20,781 nt of DNA from an uncultured Lachnospiraceae bacterium. GTDB lineage: Bacteria > Bacillota > Clostridia > Lachnospirales > Lachnospiraceae. The notes beneath the pieces were generated by a model. That model was not told where the DNA came from. It did no database searches and saw nothing but the letters and a program-made list of their open reading frames with translations. Position 1 is the first letter of the stretch. Each line of letters opens with the position of its first letter. Position numbers and translations under genes: made by a program. The stretch covers positions 1 to 20,781 of the forward strand of contig CAJUGG010000004.1 in assembly GCA_910585995.1 (NCBI GenBank), in the 5' to 3' direction. Positions 14,340 through 20,781 of this stretch are shown here, in pieces.

Positions 14340-15278
14340 ATGAAGATATTTGTTACAGGAGTTGGAGGCCAGTTAGGGCATGATGTGATGAATGAGCTGA
14401 ATCAGAGAGGGTATGAGGGGGTTGGATCGGATTTGGCACCTTCTTATAGTGGGATTCAGGATGGGAGTGCGGTGACAGGGATGCCGTATGTCTCTATGGA
14501 TATTACGGATGAGGGGTCGGTGGAGACGGTTCTTATGAAGGAGAAGCCGGATGTGGTGGTGCATTGTGCGGCTTGGACGGCTGTGGATATGGCTGAAGAT
14601 GATGATAAGGTGGAGAAGGTCAGGCTGGTGAATGCGGTTGGAACGAAATACATTGCGCTTGCTTGTAAAAAGCTTAACTGTAAGATGATCTATCTGTCGA
14701 CGGACTATGTGTTCGATGGGCTGGGAGAGGAGCCTTGGCAGCCGGATTGTAAGGATTATAAACCTTTGAATGTCTATGGACAGACGAAGTTGGAGGGGGA
14801 ACTGGCGGTCTCGGAAAATCTGGAGAAATATTTTATTGTCAGGATTGCCTGGGTGTTTGGGGTGAATGGCAAGAATTTTATTAAGACGATGTTAAATCTT
14901 GGCAAGACGCATGACCGGATTACGGTGGTCAATGACCAGATTGGTACACCGACGTATACATTTGACCTAGCGAGGCTTTTGGTGGATATGTTGGAGACGG
15001 AGCGTTATGGTTATTATCATGCGACGAATGAGGGAGGGTATATTAGCTGGTATGATTTTACGGTGGAGATCTTTAAGCAGGCTGCGGCACTGGGGCATGA
15101 GGAATATGATCCTCAGCATATGATGGTGGTGCCGGTATCTACGGCGGAGTATGGGGCTTCTAAGGCGATGCGTCCTTTTAATTCCCGTCTGGATAAAAGT
15201 AAGCTGACGGAACAGGGATTTACGCCGCTTCCTACCTGGCAGGACGCTCTGGCTCGCTATCTGAAAGAAGTGCTTTAA
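14340..15278 (+). CDS. rmlD: dTDP-4-dehydrorhamnose reductase
   Basis: It performs the final step of dTDP-L-rhamnose synthesis, the NAD(P)H-dependent reduction of dTDP-4-keto-rhamnose. The 312-residue protein has TGVGGQLG at 6-13, HCAAWTAVDMAEDD near 75-88, YLSTDYVFDG at 118-127 (catalytic Ser/Thr) and Tyr146-x3-Lys150 in NVYGQTK, all RmlD signatures. The ribosome site AAAGGA precedes the ATG by about 10 bases. Base use is unlike the flanking genes. The coding strand is rich in GAG, GGG, GTG, GCG, ACG and ATT codons, whereas the AraC, MerR and downstream membrane-protein genes favour C- or T-ending codons. This suggests a different history, or exchange together with the 3' end of rmlB. rmlC would be needed elsewhere in the genome. 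Confidence 0.96.
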   Translation: MKIFVTGVGGQLGHDVMNELNQRGYEGVGSDLAPSYSGIQDGSAVTGMPYVSMDITDEGSVETVLMKEKPDVVVHCAAWTAVDMAEDDDKVEKVRLVNAVGTKYIALACKKLNCKMIYLSTDYVFDGLGEEPWQPDCKDYKPLNVYGQTKLEGELAVSENLEKYFIVRIAWVFGVNGKNFIKTMLNLGKTHDRITVVNDQIGTPTYTFDLARLLVDMLETERYGYYHATNEGGYISWYDFTVEIFKQAAALGHEEYDPQHMMVVPVSTAEYGASKAMRPFNSRLDKSKLTEQGFTPLPTWQDALARYLKEVL

Positions 15279-15284
15279 AATCAC

Positions 15285-15313
15285 TTTACACGTAAAAAAA
15301 GCCGTCGTATAAT
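15285..15313 (+). promoter_or_regulatory. Sigma-A-type promoter of the DUF6020-like gene
   Basis: TTTACA (15285-15290) and TATAAT (15308-15313) have a 17-bp spacer. The -35 box begins 7 bp after the rmlD stop codon. The gene starts at 15366 after the ribosome site CGGAG. Confidence 0.75.
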
Positions 15314-15314
15314 A

Positions 15315-15347
15315 GTAAGATATGGAAGGCAATACCTGTGATCTTAC
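15315..15347 (+). promoter_or_regulatory. Leader inverted repeat
   Basis: GTAAGAT (15315-15321) and ATCTTAC (15341-15347) are perfect inverted repeats immediately downstream of the -10 box, with AGG/CCT pairing inside. It could be an operator or a 5' stabilising hairpin. The predicted transcription start falls within the left arm, which favours a DNA site over a full RNA hairpin. Confidence 0.45.
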
Positions 15348-15365
15348 ATACGAACGGAGAAAAAA

Positions 15366-17162
15366 ATGAATACCCTGTTATCTAAAAAATATATCCTGCC
15401 ATCTTGTTATCTGGTCTTATCCTATGTGAGCGTGTCTGCGATCAATCGTTATTTTTCGATCAGTCAGACTACCCGCAATGGAAGTTTTTTAAATCTGATC
15501 TGGATGGCGGGTATTTTTATGCTTCTGACTTATGCGCATCAGACTGCGCCCCGCGCGCGGGTTCTGGGTTATCTGTTTGGCGCTCTGCTTGCTATTTCTT
15601 TAACAATCGGAAGGATCGTGTATCTGGAGAACAGTCTGTATAGTTTCTTTTTTCCTGCGAAAAGTCTGAGCCGGCATCTGACATGTTTTTTAGGGTTTAC
15701 GGTTTTGATCGGAGGGGTCGTCTCTCTTCTTTTTGCCTGTCTGGAACGCTTAGAACATACAGACCGCTTAGAGCACGCTGGTCTGTGGAGGATCTATCGA
15801 CTTCCTTCTGCCTGCTGGGTTGGGGTCTTTTCCTTGTCCTGGCTTCCTTGTTATCTCTCTTACTATCCGGGGATCTATTCTTATGATATGGATGATCTGA
15901 CCAACCAGGCTCTGGGATTCACCCCTTTTACCAGATTTCATCCGCCGCTTCATACCCTTTTTTGGAAAGGCTGCCTTTCCTTGCAGTCTTATCTTCCTGT
16001 AGAACCCATTATCATCTATTCTATGGCACAGATGCTTTTCTTCGCTTTTGTATCTGCAAGAGTGGTACAGTTTCTGATAAAAAAGAACTTTCATAATGGG
16101 ATCATCTTAGGAAATATCCTCTTTTTGGCCCTGAATCCAACCATTGCTTTATTTTCTTTTATCCCTACAAAGGACTCCTGTTTTGCTGCTGCCTTTTTCT
16201 TGCTGACGATAGAATTATGCGAGCTGGTATCGAACCCGTATGCTTATGGCATCGCTAAAAAGTGTTCGCTTAGACTTGTGTTATCTGTCCTTTTGTGTTG
16301 TCTGTTAAGAAATAATGCCGTCTACGCACTGCTGCTCTCTATGCCTTTGATCCTGATCCTGCTGCACAGAAACCGCCGAAAGATTGCGGTGTTGTTCCTC
16401 TTTGCCTTTTTCTGTTTCTTTTTCATAGACGGTGTGCTCTATGGAGCACTTGGCATCAAAAAAGGAGATCACCGGGAGATGTTAAGTGTGCCCATCCAGC
16501 AGATCGCCAACGTGGTGGTAATGGATGAGGAGACGCTGACAGAAGAAGAGAAGATGCAGATCGATCTGTATCTGCCTTATGAAGAGATCAGAGAATCCTA
16601 CAACCCAAGATTCGCTGATCCTGTCAAGATTCTCTTTGACACGGAGACGTTTGATGCCGACAAGTTGGGATTTGTCCGGTTATGGTTTCATCTGTTTACC
16701 CGATATCCCGGCAACTACATCAATGCCTTTCTCTCCCTGAACCTGCCCTACTGGTATCCCGATGCCTATGCCGTGGACGAATATGCAAAAAGAGAATATA
16801 TAGAGACCTTTATCTATGACTATGATTCCATCGGCTATACCTTTGAACGAGAGAGCAAGCTTCCATGGCTCTATGAGCGCTATGAAAAACTGGCCAGTTA
16901 CCAAAGGCTGGGACGTAAGCCTGTCGTAGCAAATATCTTCTCTCTCAGTATGCCCCTTTGGCTTGTCCTCTTCTGCGGTTGGGTTCTGTATTTTAAGCAT
17001 CGCCGGAAACTTACCTTAATCCTGCTGCCCTCTCTCTTACTGTGGTTGACCTTTATGGCCGGACCTGTGAGCAACTTTCGGTATATCTTTCCGATTCATA
17101 TCCAGTTCGCCCTGTTTGTCGCCATCGCACTACAGCCATCCTGTCTGAGTATTCGAAAATGA
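15366..17162 (+). CDS. Polytopic membrane protein, DUF6020-like, possible GT-C-fold enzyme
   Basis: A 598-residue integral membrane protein with about a dozen hydrophobic segments. They are spread over residues 10-360 and again near the C-terminus (about 530-590), and a soluble region lies at about 370-520. The appearance matches the DUF6020 family common in Lachnospiraceae, assigned by recollection. Around residues 165-200 the motifs YYPGIYSYD and FHPPLHTLFW lie between membrane segments. GT-C glycosyltransferases place acidic and His residues in comparable external loops, so a lipid-linked sugar transferase role is conceivable but unproven. It follows rmlD closely and has its own promoter, which fits a role in surface glycan assembly. 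No terminator directly follows on the plus strand; the hairpin at 17262-17304 has a U-tract only for the opposite strand. Confidence 0.75.
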   Translation: MNTLLSKKYILPSCYLVLSYVSVSAINRYFSISQTTRNGSFLNLIWMAGIFMLLTYAHQTAPRARVLGYLFGALLAISLTIGRIVYLENSLYSFFFPAKSLSRHLTCFLGFTVLIGGVVSLLFACLERLEHTDRLEHAGLWRIYRLPSACWVGVFSLSWLPCYLSYYPGIYSYDMDDLTNQALGFTPFTRFHPPLHTLFWKGCLSLQSYLPVEPIIIYSMAQMLFFAFVSARVVQFLIKKNFHNGIILGNILFLALNPTIALFSFIPTKDSCFAAAFFLLTIELCELVSNPYAYGIAKKCSLRLVLSVLLCCLLRNNAVYALLLSMPLILILLHRNRRKIAVLFLFAFFCFFFIDGVLYGALGIKKGDHREMLSVPIQQIANVVVMDEETLTEEEKMQIDLYLPYEEIRESYNPRFADPVKILFDTETFDADKLGFVRLWFHLFTRYPGNYINAFLSLNLPYWYPDAYAVDEYAKREYIETFIYDYDSIGYTFERESKLPWLYERYEKLASYQRLGRKPVVANIFSLSMPLWLVLFCGWVLYFKHRRKLTLILLPSLLLWLTFMAGPVSNFRYIFPIHIQFALFVAIALQPSCLSIRK

Positions 17163-17253
17163 TACAATAGAAAGACTGGCCTGTCATGAATCCATTACAA
17201 CGGGAGATACAAGCATTTCACAAAACCTTATAGAGGAGTATGTGGAACTGCTG

Positions 17254-17304
17254 AAAAACTGCACAACACCCTTCTGATGGTTTCCCGGTCAGAAGGGTGT
17301 TGTG
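17254..17304 (-). terminator. Rho-independent terminator of the BspA-like gene
   Basis: CACAACACCCTTCTGA (17262-17277) is the exact reverse complement of 17289-17304: a 16-bp perfect stem with an 11-base loop. On the minus strand it is followed by a five-base U-tract (A-run at 17254-17258). It may also stop plus-strand transcription from the DUF6020-like gene, though less efficiently because no U-tract follows there. Confidence 0.85.
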
Positions 17305-17324
17305 GCTATTGGTAAAATGTTTGT

Positions 17325-19847
17325 TTATTTTTTAGCAATCTTGGTGGTCTGCCCTACTGGGGCGGTGTCTTTGGTCCGATAGGAACCAGAGACTGCATAG
17401 ACCTTGTAGAAATAGGTTGTGCCGCTTAGAAGGCCAGTGTCCATATAGGAGGTTCGGTAGGAACGGTCAATCACTTCATACGTGCCGTCTATGGTATCTG
17501 CTCTCAGGATCACATACCAGGTTGCTCCTTTGACTTTTTTCCAGCTCAGTTTCATCCGGTCTGCGCTGGCTGCTCTTACTTTCAGACGGGAGACATCATC
17601 CAGCGGTGTCGATGCTGATATCCCGTTGGAATAATTGCCTTCAAAGGAATCTCTGAGTGGGCGGATCTGGTAATAGTACGTAGCGCCTGTTACCAGTTTC
17701 TTATGTATATAACTGGTTCCGCTCTTTGTGCCCAGAGACTGCCAGCTGCCGTCCGGGGAATCTTTATAGAGTACCTCATATCTCTTCGCACCTGGTACTT
17801 TGGTCCATTTTAAAGTGATGCTGTTGTAAGTGGTCTTCTTGACCTCCAAAGTAGGAGCAGCTGTGATATCGGTTCTCCCATAAGAGATGGGACCAAATTC
17901 ACTCTTGGCTCCTTTTTGGCATACCCGCATCTGGAAATAATAAGTCACGCCGCATTTTGCCTTGGAGAATTTATAGGAAGTCTTCTTTACATTGGCCAGG
18001 CGCTTAAATCCAGAATCCGGGGATGTAGAATAGTAAATCTCATAGGACTTTGCAACCGGAACGGAATCCCAGCTGAGCAGGATGGTATTAAAGGTATATG
18101 GTGAGGCCGTAAGCCTGCGGGTTCCGTAGGAGGCAGTGTCTGTAGGATTGCTGCTTCCCTCTAATACGCCGAAGATGGCACCGTTTTGGTCATCGTTGGT
18201 GTTCCAGAAGGGGTCTTGGGTGGTGGTGTCATCGCCTGAGGAATCACCAGGTTTGTCCCCAGTGTTGTTGTCCTTGTCCGGAGCATTGGGGTCTTTGGGA
18301 TCAGTGGTGTTGTCGTTGTTGTTTTGGTTATTGTCATCTTTATTATCAGTTGACTGCTGATTGGTGATCATCACGCTGCTGCTTAAGTTCTTGGGCAGCT
18401 CGGTGATCGCTGTGCCATCCGGGAGATGCCAACCAGTAGTGGGCAGGGGGATGGACTGGGTGAGGTTGTATGGGGTGTTGATCGTGGATAACTTGTTGCA
18501 GCCTGTAAATACATCACTGGGTACATCACTTAAATTTGATAAATTAAAGCTGCTTAAGTCTAAACTGGTTAGACTGCTGCAATTATAAAACATCTCATTC
18601 ATATATTCCACTTTTGAAGTATCAAAACTGCTTAGATCCAGATCTGTCAGGCTATTGCAGCCATAAAACATAGCATTCATAGCATATATATTAGAAGTAT
18701 CAAGATTACTTAAATCTATACTTTGCAAACTGTTACATTCCATAAACATAGCGAACAGATCATCTGCTTTCAATGTCTTAAAATTGCTTAGACTCACACT
18801 TTGCAAGCTAGTGCAGTCATTAAACATAGCTTCGATAAATTCTACATTTGAGACATCAAAACTACTCACATCTACATCCACCAGACTGCTGCACCCATCA
18901 AACATTTGACCAATTCTTGTTACTTTTGAAGTGTTAAAATTGCTCAAGTCCAAATTTGTCAGCCAGCGGCAAGAACCAAACATATAATACATGTCTTCCA
19001 CATTTGAAGTATCAAAATTGCTTACATCTAAACTTTTCAAATTGCTGCACTCTTCAAACATATAAGACATATTTGTCACATTAGATGTGTCAAATTTACC
19101 TACATCCAAATTCTGTACGCTGTTACAAAGTTGAAACATACAAGACATGTCTGTCACTTTGGATGTATCAAAATTGCTCACATCTAAATTTTCCAAATTT
19201 GCACAACCGCAAAACATAAATGACATATCCGTTACATTAGATGTATCAAAGTTACTTACATCCAAGCTCACCAAATTGTTACACGATTCAAACATACGGT
19301 ACATATCTTCCACCTTAGCTGTATCAAAGTTGCTTACATCTAGATTTTTCAACTTTGTACAGCCACAAAACATGCCATTCATATTGATTACATTGGATGT
19401 ATTAAATCCGCTTACATCCACACTTTCCAGATTGTTACATCCAAAAAATATATCACTCATATCAACTATATTGGATGTATCTAATTCTTGAAGATCTGCA
19501 CTTACTAAATTTTCACAATTGATAAATAGTCTTCTTATACTTGTTATATCTGTTACATTTACCTCAGCAGACGTGATATTCATTCGATGTTCATACCATG
19601 GCGGCACCTCATCATCATCGCCAAAACCATAAATATCCCCGCTTCCACTGATGGTCAGTTTCCCGTCCAGATCAATTACCCAAGTAACATTACCTCGGAT
19701 TCCACTCGCGATTACATCTTCAGCCGGAGGCGTAACCTCTCCTCCTGGATTTTCTGTCGCTGAGACAAACAGTGTCTGTCTTGGCATCATCAGCATCACA
19801 AATACTGCTGCCATAAATAAAGTTGCCCATTTTTTTAGATTCTTCAT
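17325..19847 (-). CDS. Secreted BspA-like leucine-rich repeat (DUF285) protein with three fibronectin III domains
   Basis: An 840-residue exported protein. A signal peptide spans about 1-30 (KK, then a hydrophobic core, with likely cleavage after VSA). Residues ~45-100 are the BspA-type lead-in (GNVTWVIDLDGKLTISGSGD). About 13 repeats of 26 residues follow at ~104-455, with consensus LxxLDVSNFDTSNVTDMSxMFxxC, each ending in MF-x-x-C. An Asp/Asn/Thr-rich linker (about 487-575) leads to three fibronectin III domains (about 578-662, 663-745, 749-835). No LPXTG motif, SLH domain or C-terminal anchor is visible, so it is either released or held non-covalently. Such proteins often bind host matrix or other bacteria. 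The ribosome site AAGGAG precedes the ATG. Two XRE-type genes lie upstream on the same strand. Confidence 0.92.
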   Translation of the reverse strand: MKNLKKWATLFMAAVFVMLMMPRQTLFVSATENPGGEVTPPAEDVIASGIRGNVTWVIDLDGKLTISGSGDIYGFGDDDEVPPWYEHRMNITSAEVNVTDITSIRRLFINCENLVSADLQELDTSNIVDMSDIFFGCNNLESVDVSGFNTSNVINMNGMFCGCTKLKNLDVSNFDTAKVEDMYRMFESCNNLVSLDVSNFDTSNVTDMSFMFCGCANLENLDVSNFDTSKVTDMSCMFQLCNSVQNLDVGKFDTSNVTNMSYMFEECSNLKSLDVSNFDTSNVEDMYYMFGSCRWLTNLDLSNFNTSKVTRIGQMFDGCSSLVDVDVSSFDVSNVEFIEAMFNDCTSLQSVSLSNFKTLKADDLFAMFMECNSLQSIDLSNLDTSNIYAMNAMFYGCNSLTDLDLSSFDTSKVEYMNEMFYNCSSLTSLDLSSFNLSNLSDVPSDVFTGCNKLSTINTPYNLTQSIPLPTTGWHLPDGTAITELPKNLSSSVMITNQQSTDNKDDNNQNNNDNTTDPKDPNAPDKDNNTGDKPGDSSGDDTTTQDPFWNTNDDQNGAIFGVLEGSSNPTDTASYGTRRLTASPYTFNTILLSWDSVPVAKSYEIYYSTSPDSGFKRLANVKKTSYKFSKAKCGVTYYFQMRVCQKGAKSEFGPISYGRTDITAAPTLEVKKTTYNSITLKWTKVPGAKRYEVLYKDSPDGSWQSLGTKSGTSYIHKKLVTGATYYYQIRPLRDSFEGNYSNGISASTPLDDVSRLKVRAASADRMKLSWKKVKGATWYVILRADTIDGTYEVIDRSYRTSYMDTGLLSGTTYFYKVYAVSGSYRTKDTAPVGQTTKIAKK
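18500..19540 (-). repeat. 78-bp tandem repeats encoding BspA/DUF285 units
   Basis: Within the surface protein gene, blocks of 78 bp (26 codons) repeat about 13 times. The words ACATCTAA/ACATCCAA, GATGTATCAAA and AAACATA recur on the plus strand at that spacing. Units 3-8 are the most alike and the outer ones are diverged. Such arrays can expand or contract by recombination. Confidence 0.85.
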
Positions 19848-19990
19848 TCTGCACTCTCCTTCTTTTATTAGTTAATTTGGGTAAAAAGATTTATAATTAA
19901 AATCATCGTCAAATCTTCCAATAACACAAGGAAAATACAGTAAAATTTGTTATTTTTTTCCAATTTTACAGTTTTCAGCCGCAAAAACAG

Positions 19991-20031
19991 TAAAATACCC
20001 CACCCACCGTACTGCTACGGTGAACAGGGTA
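19991..20031 (-). terminator. Terminator of the downstream XRE gene copy
   Basis: On the minus strand 19996-20031 forms a 15-bp stem with a 6-base loop. Four of the pairs are G-U, which become mismatches on the plus strand, so the hairpin is minus-strand specific. UAUUUU follows. The same element recurs at 20409-20448. Confidence 0.85.
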
Positions 20032-20040
20032 TGCTTACAT

Positions 20041-20268
20041 TCACTCCTTCGCACATCTCGGATAAGGTGCCTTCTCATCCGTCAATCCCAACAGATAATC
20101 TACACTTGTTCCATAAAATCTAGAAAGCTCTATCAAAATATTTGGAGGCACACGCGTCCTCCCATTCTCATAATCGCTGTATGACCTCTGGCTGCATCTT
20201 AGATATTTTGCCAACTGCCTCTGTTTTAGATCATGATCTTCCCGCAAATCCCGAATATTCTTGTACAT
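20041..20268 (-). CDS. XRE-family helix-turn-helix protein, copy A
   Basis: A 75-residue DNA-binding protein consisting almost only of an XRE/Cro-CI helix-turn-helix. LKQRQLAKYLRCSQRSYSDYENG (residues 14-36, read in parts) holds the two central helices, and ELSRFYGTSVDYLLGLTD (47-64) is the typical closing segment. There is no sensor or dimerisation domain beyond this. The ribosome site AGAGGT precedes the ATG by about 8 bases. It is a near copy of the gene at 20465-20701, with a different last nine residues. It lies 193 bp upstream of the BspA-like gene but is separated from it by its own terminator, so read-through is not expected. Autoregulation through the inverted repeat at 20319-20339 is likely but not shown. 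Confidence 0.9.
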   Translation of the reverse strand: MYKNIRDLREDHDLKQRQLAKYLRCSQRSYSDYENGRTRVPPNILIELSRFYGTSVDYLLGLTDEKAPYPRCAKE

Positions 20269-20318
20269 GATAACTACCTCTGGTACAAGATACCCTAAAA
20301 TATTACATCATATCTTAT

Positions 20319-20339
20319 TTTAGCAGGTAATCCGCTAAA
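20319..20339. promoter_or_regulatory. Candidate XRE operator, copy A
   Basis: A 21-bp imperfect dyad with outer arms TTTAGC and GCTAAA, 51 bp upstream of the copy A start codon. The same arm word TTTAG/CTAAA at identical spacing precedes copy B. Confidence 0.55.
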
Positions 20340-20408
20340 TCTTATAAAATTTATTAAAAAATCTGTAAAATTTCTGCAAAATCCCCTGACTACCTTTTCG
20401 CCTCAAAG

Positions 20409-20448
20409 AAAATACCCCGCCCACCGCACTGTCACGGTGAACAGGGTA
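20409..20448 (-). terminator. Terminator of the upstream XRE gene copy
   Basis: A second version of the hairpin at 19996-20031. Two stem differences between the copies both preserve pairing on the minus-strand RNA (G-U versus G-C, U-A versus U-G), which supports a real selected structure. UAUUUU follows. Confidence 0.85.
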
Positions 20449-20464
20449 CGAAAGAAGAGCGCTT

Positions 20465-20701
20465 TTATAATTCCCAATTCCTCGTACTTCTCGGATGAGG
20501 TTTCTTCTCATCCGTCAGTCCCAACAGATAATCCACACTTGTTCCATAAAATCTAGAAAGCTCTATCAAGATATCCGGAGGTACACGTATCCTCCCATTC
20601 TCATAATCGCTGTATGTCCTCTGGCTACATCTCAAATACTTTGCTAACTGTCTCTGTTTTAAATCATGTTCTTTCCGCAACTCCCGAATATTCTTGTACA
20701 T
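20465..20701 (-). CDS. XRE-family helix-turn-helix protein, copy B
   Basis: A 78-residue XRE-type DNA-binding protein, duplicate of the gene at 20041-20268. Differences in the first 66 residues are conservative (for example Asp7Glu, Ser29Thr, Asn43Asp) apart from Glu10Lys and Thr38Ile. Residue 38 lies just after the helix-turn-helix turn (YENGR) and could affect DNA contact. The C-terminal tail (KKPHPRSTRNWEL) differs entirely from that of copy A. The ribosome site AGAGGT lies about 8 bases before the ATG. It is upstream of copy A on the same strand, with a terminator between, so each copy is probably its own transcription unit. Confidence 0.9.
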   Translation of the reverse strand: MYKNIRELRKEHDLKQRQLAKYLRCSQRTYSDYENGRIRVPPDILIELSRFYGTSVDYLLGLTDEKKPHPRSTRNWEL

Positions 20702-20751
20702 TACAACTACCTCTAATACAAGATACCCTATAATATCAAATCACTTTTTAT

Positions 20752-20772
20752 TTTAGCAGAATTACCACTAAA
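20752..20772. promoter_or_regulatory. Candidate XRE operator, copy B
   Basis: A 21-bp imperfect dyad with outer arms TTTAG/CTAAA, 51 bp upstream of copy B, matching the position of the site at 20319-20339. It lies at the window edge. Confidence 0.5.
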
Positions 20773-20781
20773 AATTATGGA

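Larger units (their letters stand above)
19991..20772 (-). repeat. Tandem duplication of a terminator-XRE gene-operator unit
   Basis: Two units, about 19991-20339 and 20409-20772, each contain in the same order a terminator, a 75-78-codon XRE gene, a conserved leader and a 21-bp inverted-repeat candidate operator. The proteins are identical at 59-60 of the first 66 residues and then diverge. Non-coding parts between operator and gene are also recognisably alike, while the AT-rich spacer at about 20340-20408 is not shared within the window. More copies may lie beyond the right edge. Confidence 0.88.

Noticed and set aside
17149..17277. Short open frame of about 42 codons after the DUF6020-like gene, ending in EEYVELLKNCTTPF
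   Set aside because: It has no ATG/GTG/TTG start with a ribosome site, overlaps the end of the membrane-protein gene and ends inside a terminator stem. It could be a remnant, but cannot be supported as a gene.
18500..19540. Regularly spaced repeats that might suggest a CRISPR array
   Set aside because: The 78-bp period is an exact multiple of three and lies in one open frame encoding BspA/DUF285 units; there are no unique spacers or cas genes.
19848..19990. Promoter for the BspA-like gene (TTGACG and TATAAA words on the minus strand)
   Set aside because: The two words are only 11 bp apart and other pairings need a poor -35 box; no promoter can be supported by eye.

Overview
The window looks like a chromosomal segment of a low-to-moderate-GC gut Clostridium relative (Bacillota, most likely Lachnospiraceae). 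The basis is strong AGGAGG-type ribosome sites, sigma-A-like promoters (TTGTCA-17-TATAAT and similar), U-tailed terminators and the protein families present: a mannitol-1-phosphate dehydrogenase, an HPr-like protein, LarC, an AGCS symporter, a DUF6020-like membrane protein and a BspA/DUF285 surface protein. No rRNA, tRNA, CRISPR array, integrase or transposase was found. Genus is not claimed.

Left part (1-6264). A palindromic repeat element (1-138) precedes mtlD and an HPr-like gene, which end at a bidirectional terminator. Facing them on the minus strand are a LysR regulator, a SUKH-like protein and larC. The LysR gene is divergent from an AGCS amino-acid:cation symporter. A perfect 15-bp dyad with T-N11-A geometry lies between the two.

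Middle part (6273-15278) is a nucleotide-sugar locus. A minus-strand operon gmd-fcl-manC-manA encodes the route from fructose-6-phosphate to GDP-L-fucose, apart from phosphomannomutase. Divergent from it are an AraC-family regulator and, 23 bp later, a MerR-family regulator fused to a SAM-dependent methyltransferase. Directly after that fusion gene comes a promoter with the 19-bp spacer and centred dyad typical of MerR-family control. It reads into rmlB (dTDP-glucose 4,6-dehydratase). A large foldback element with 23-bp perfect arms separates rmlB from rmlD (dTDP-4-dehydrorhamnose reductase). rmlA and rmlC are not in the window. rmlD and the 3' end of rmlB differ visibly in base use from their neighbours.

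Right part (15366-20781). A 598-residue polytopic membrane protein (DUF6020-like, GT-C-like appearance) has its own strong promoter. A minus-strand gene encodes an 840-residue secreted protein with about 13 BspA-type 26-residue repeats and three fibronectin type III domains. Upstream of it is a tandem duplication of a small XRE-type DNA-binding gene, each copy with its own terminator and a conserved 21-bp inverted-repeat candidate operator.

Overall, the middle and right parts supply activated deoxysugars (GDP-fucose, dTDP-rhamnose), a membrane protein that may act in glycan assembly and a surface adhesin-like protein. This suggests a cell-surface locus under several layers of local control. 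The most novel-looking element is the MerR-methyltransferase fusion next to its apparent operator in front of rmlB.
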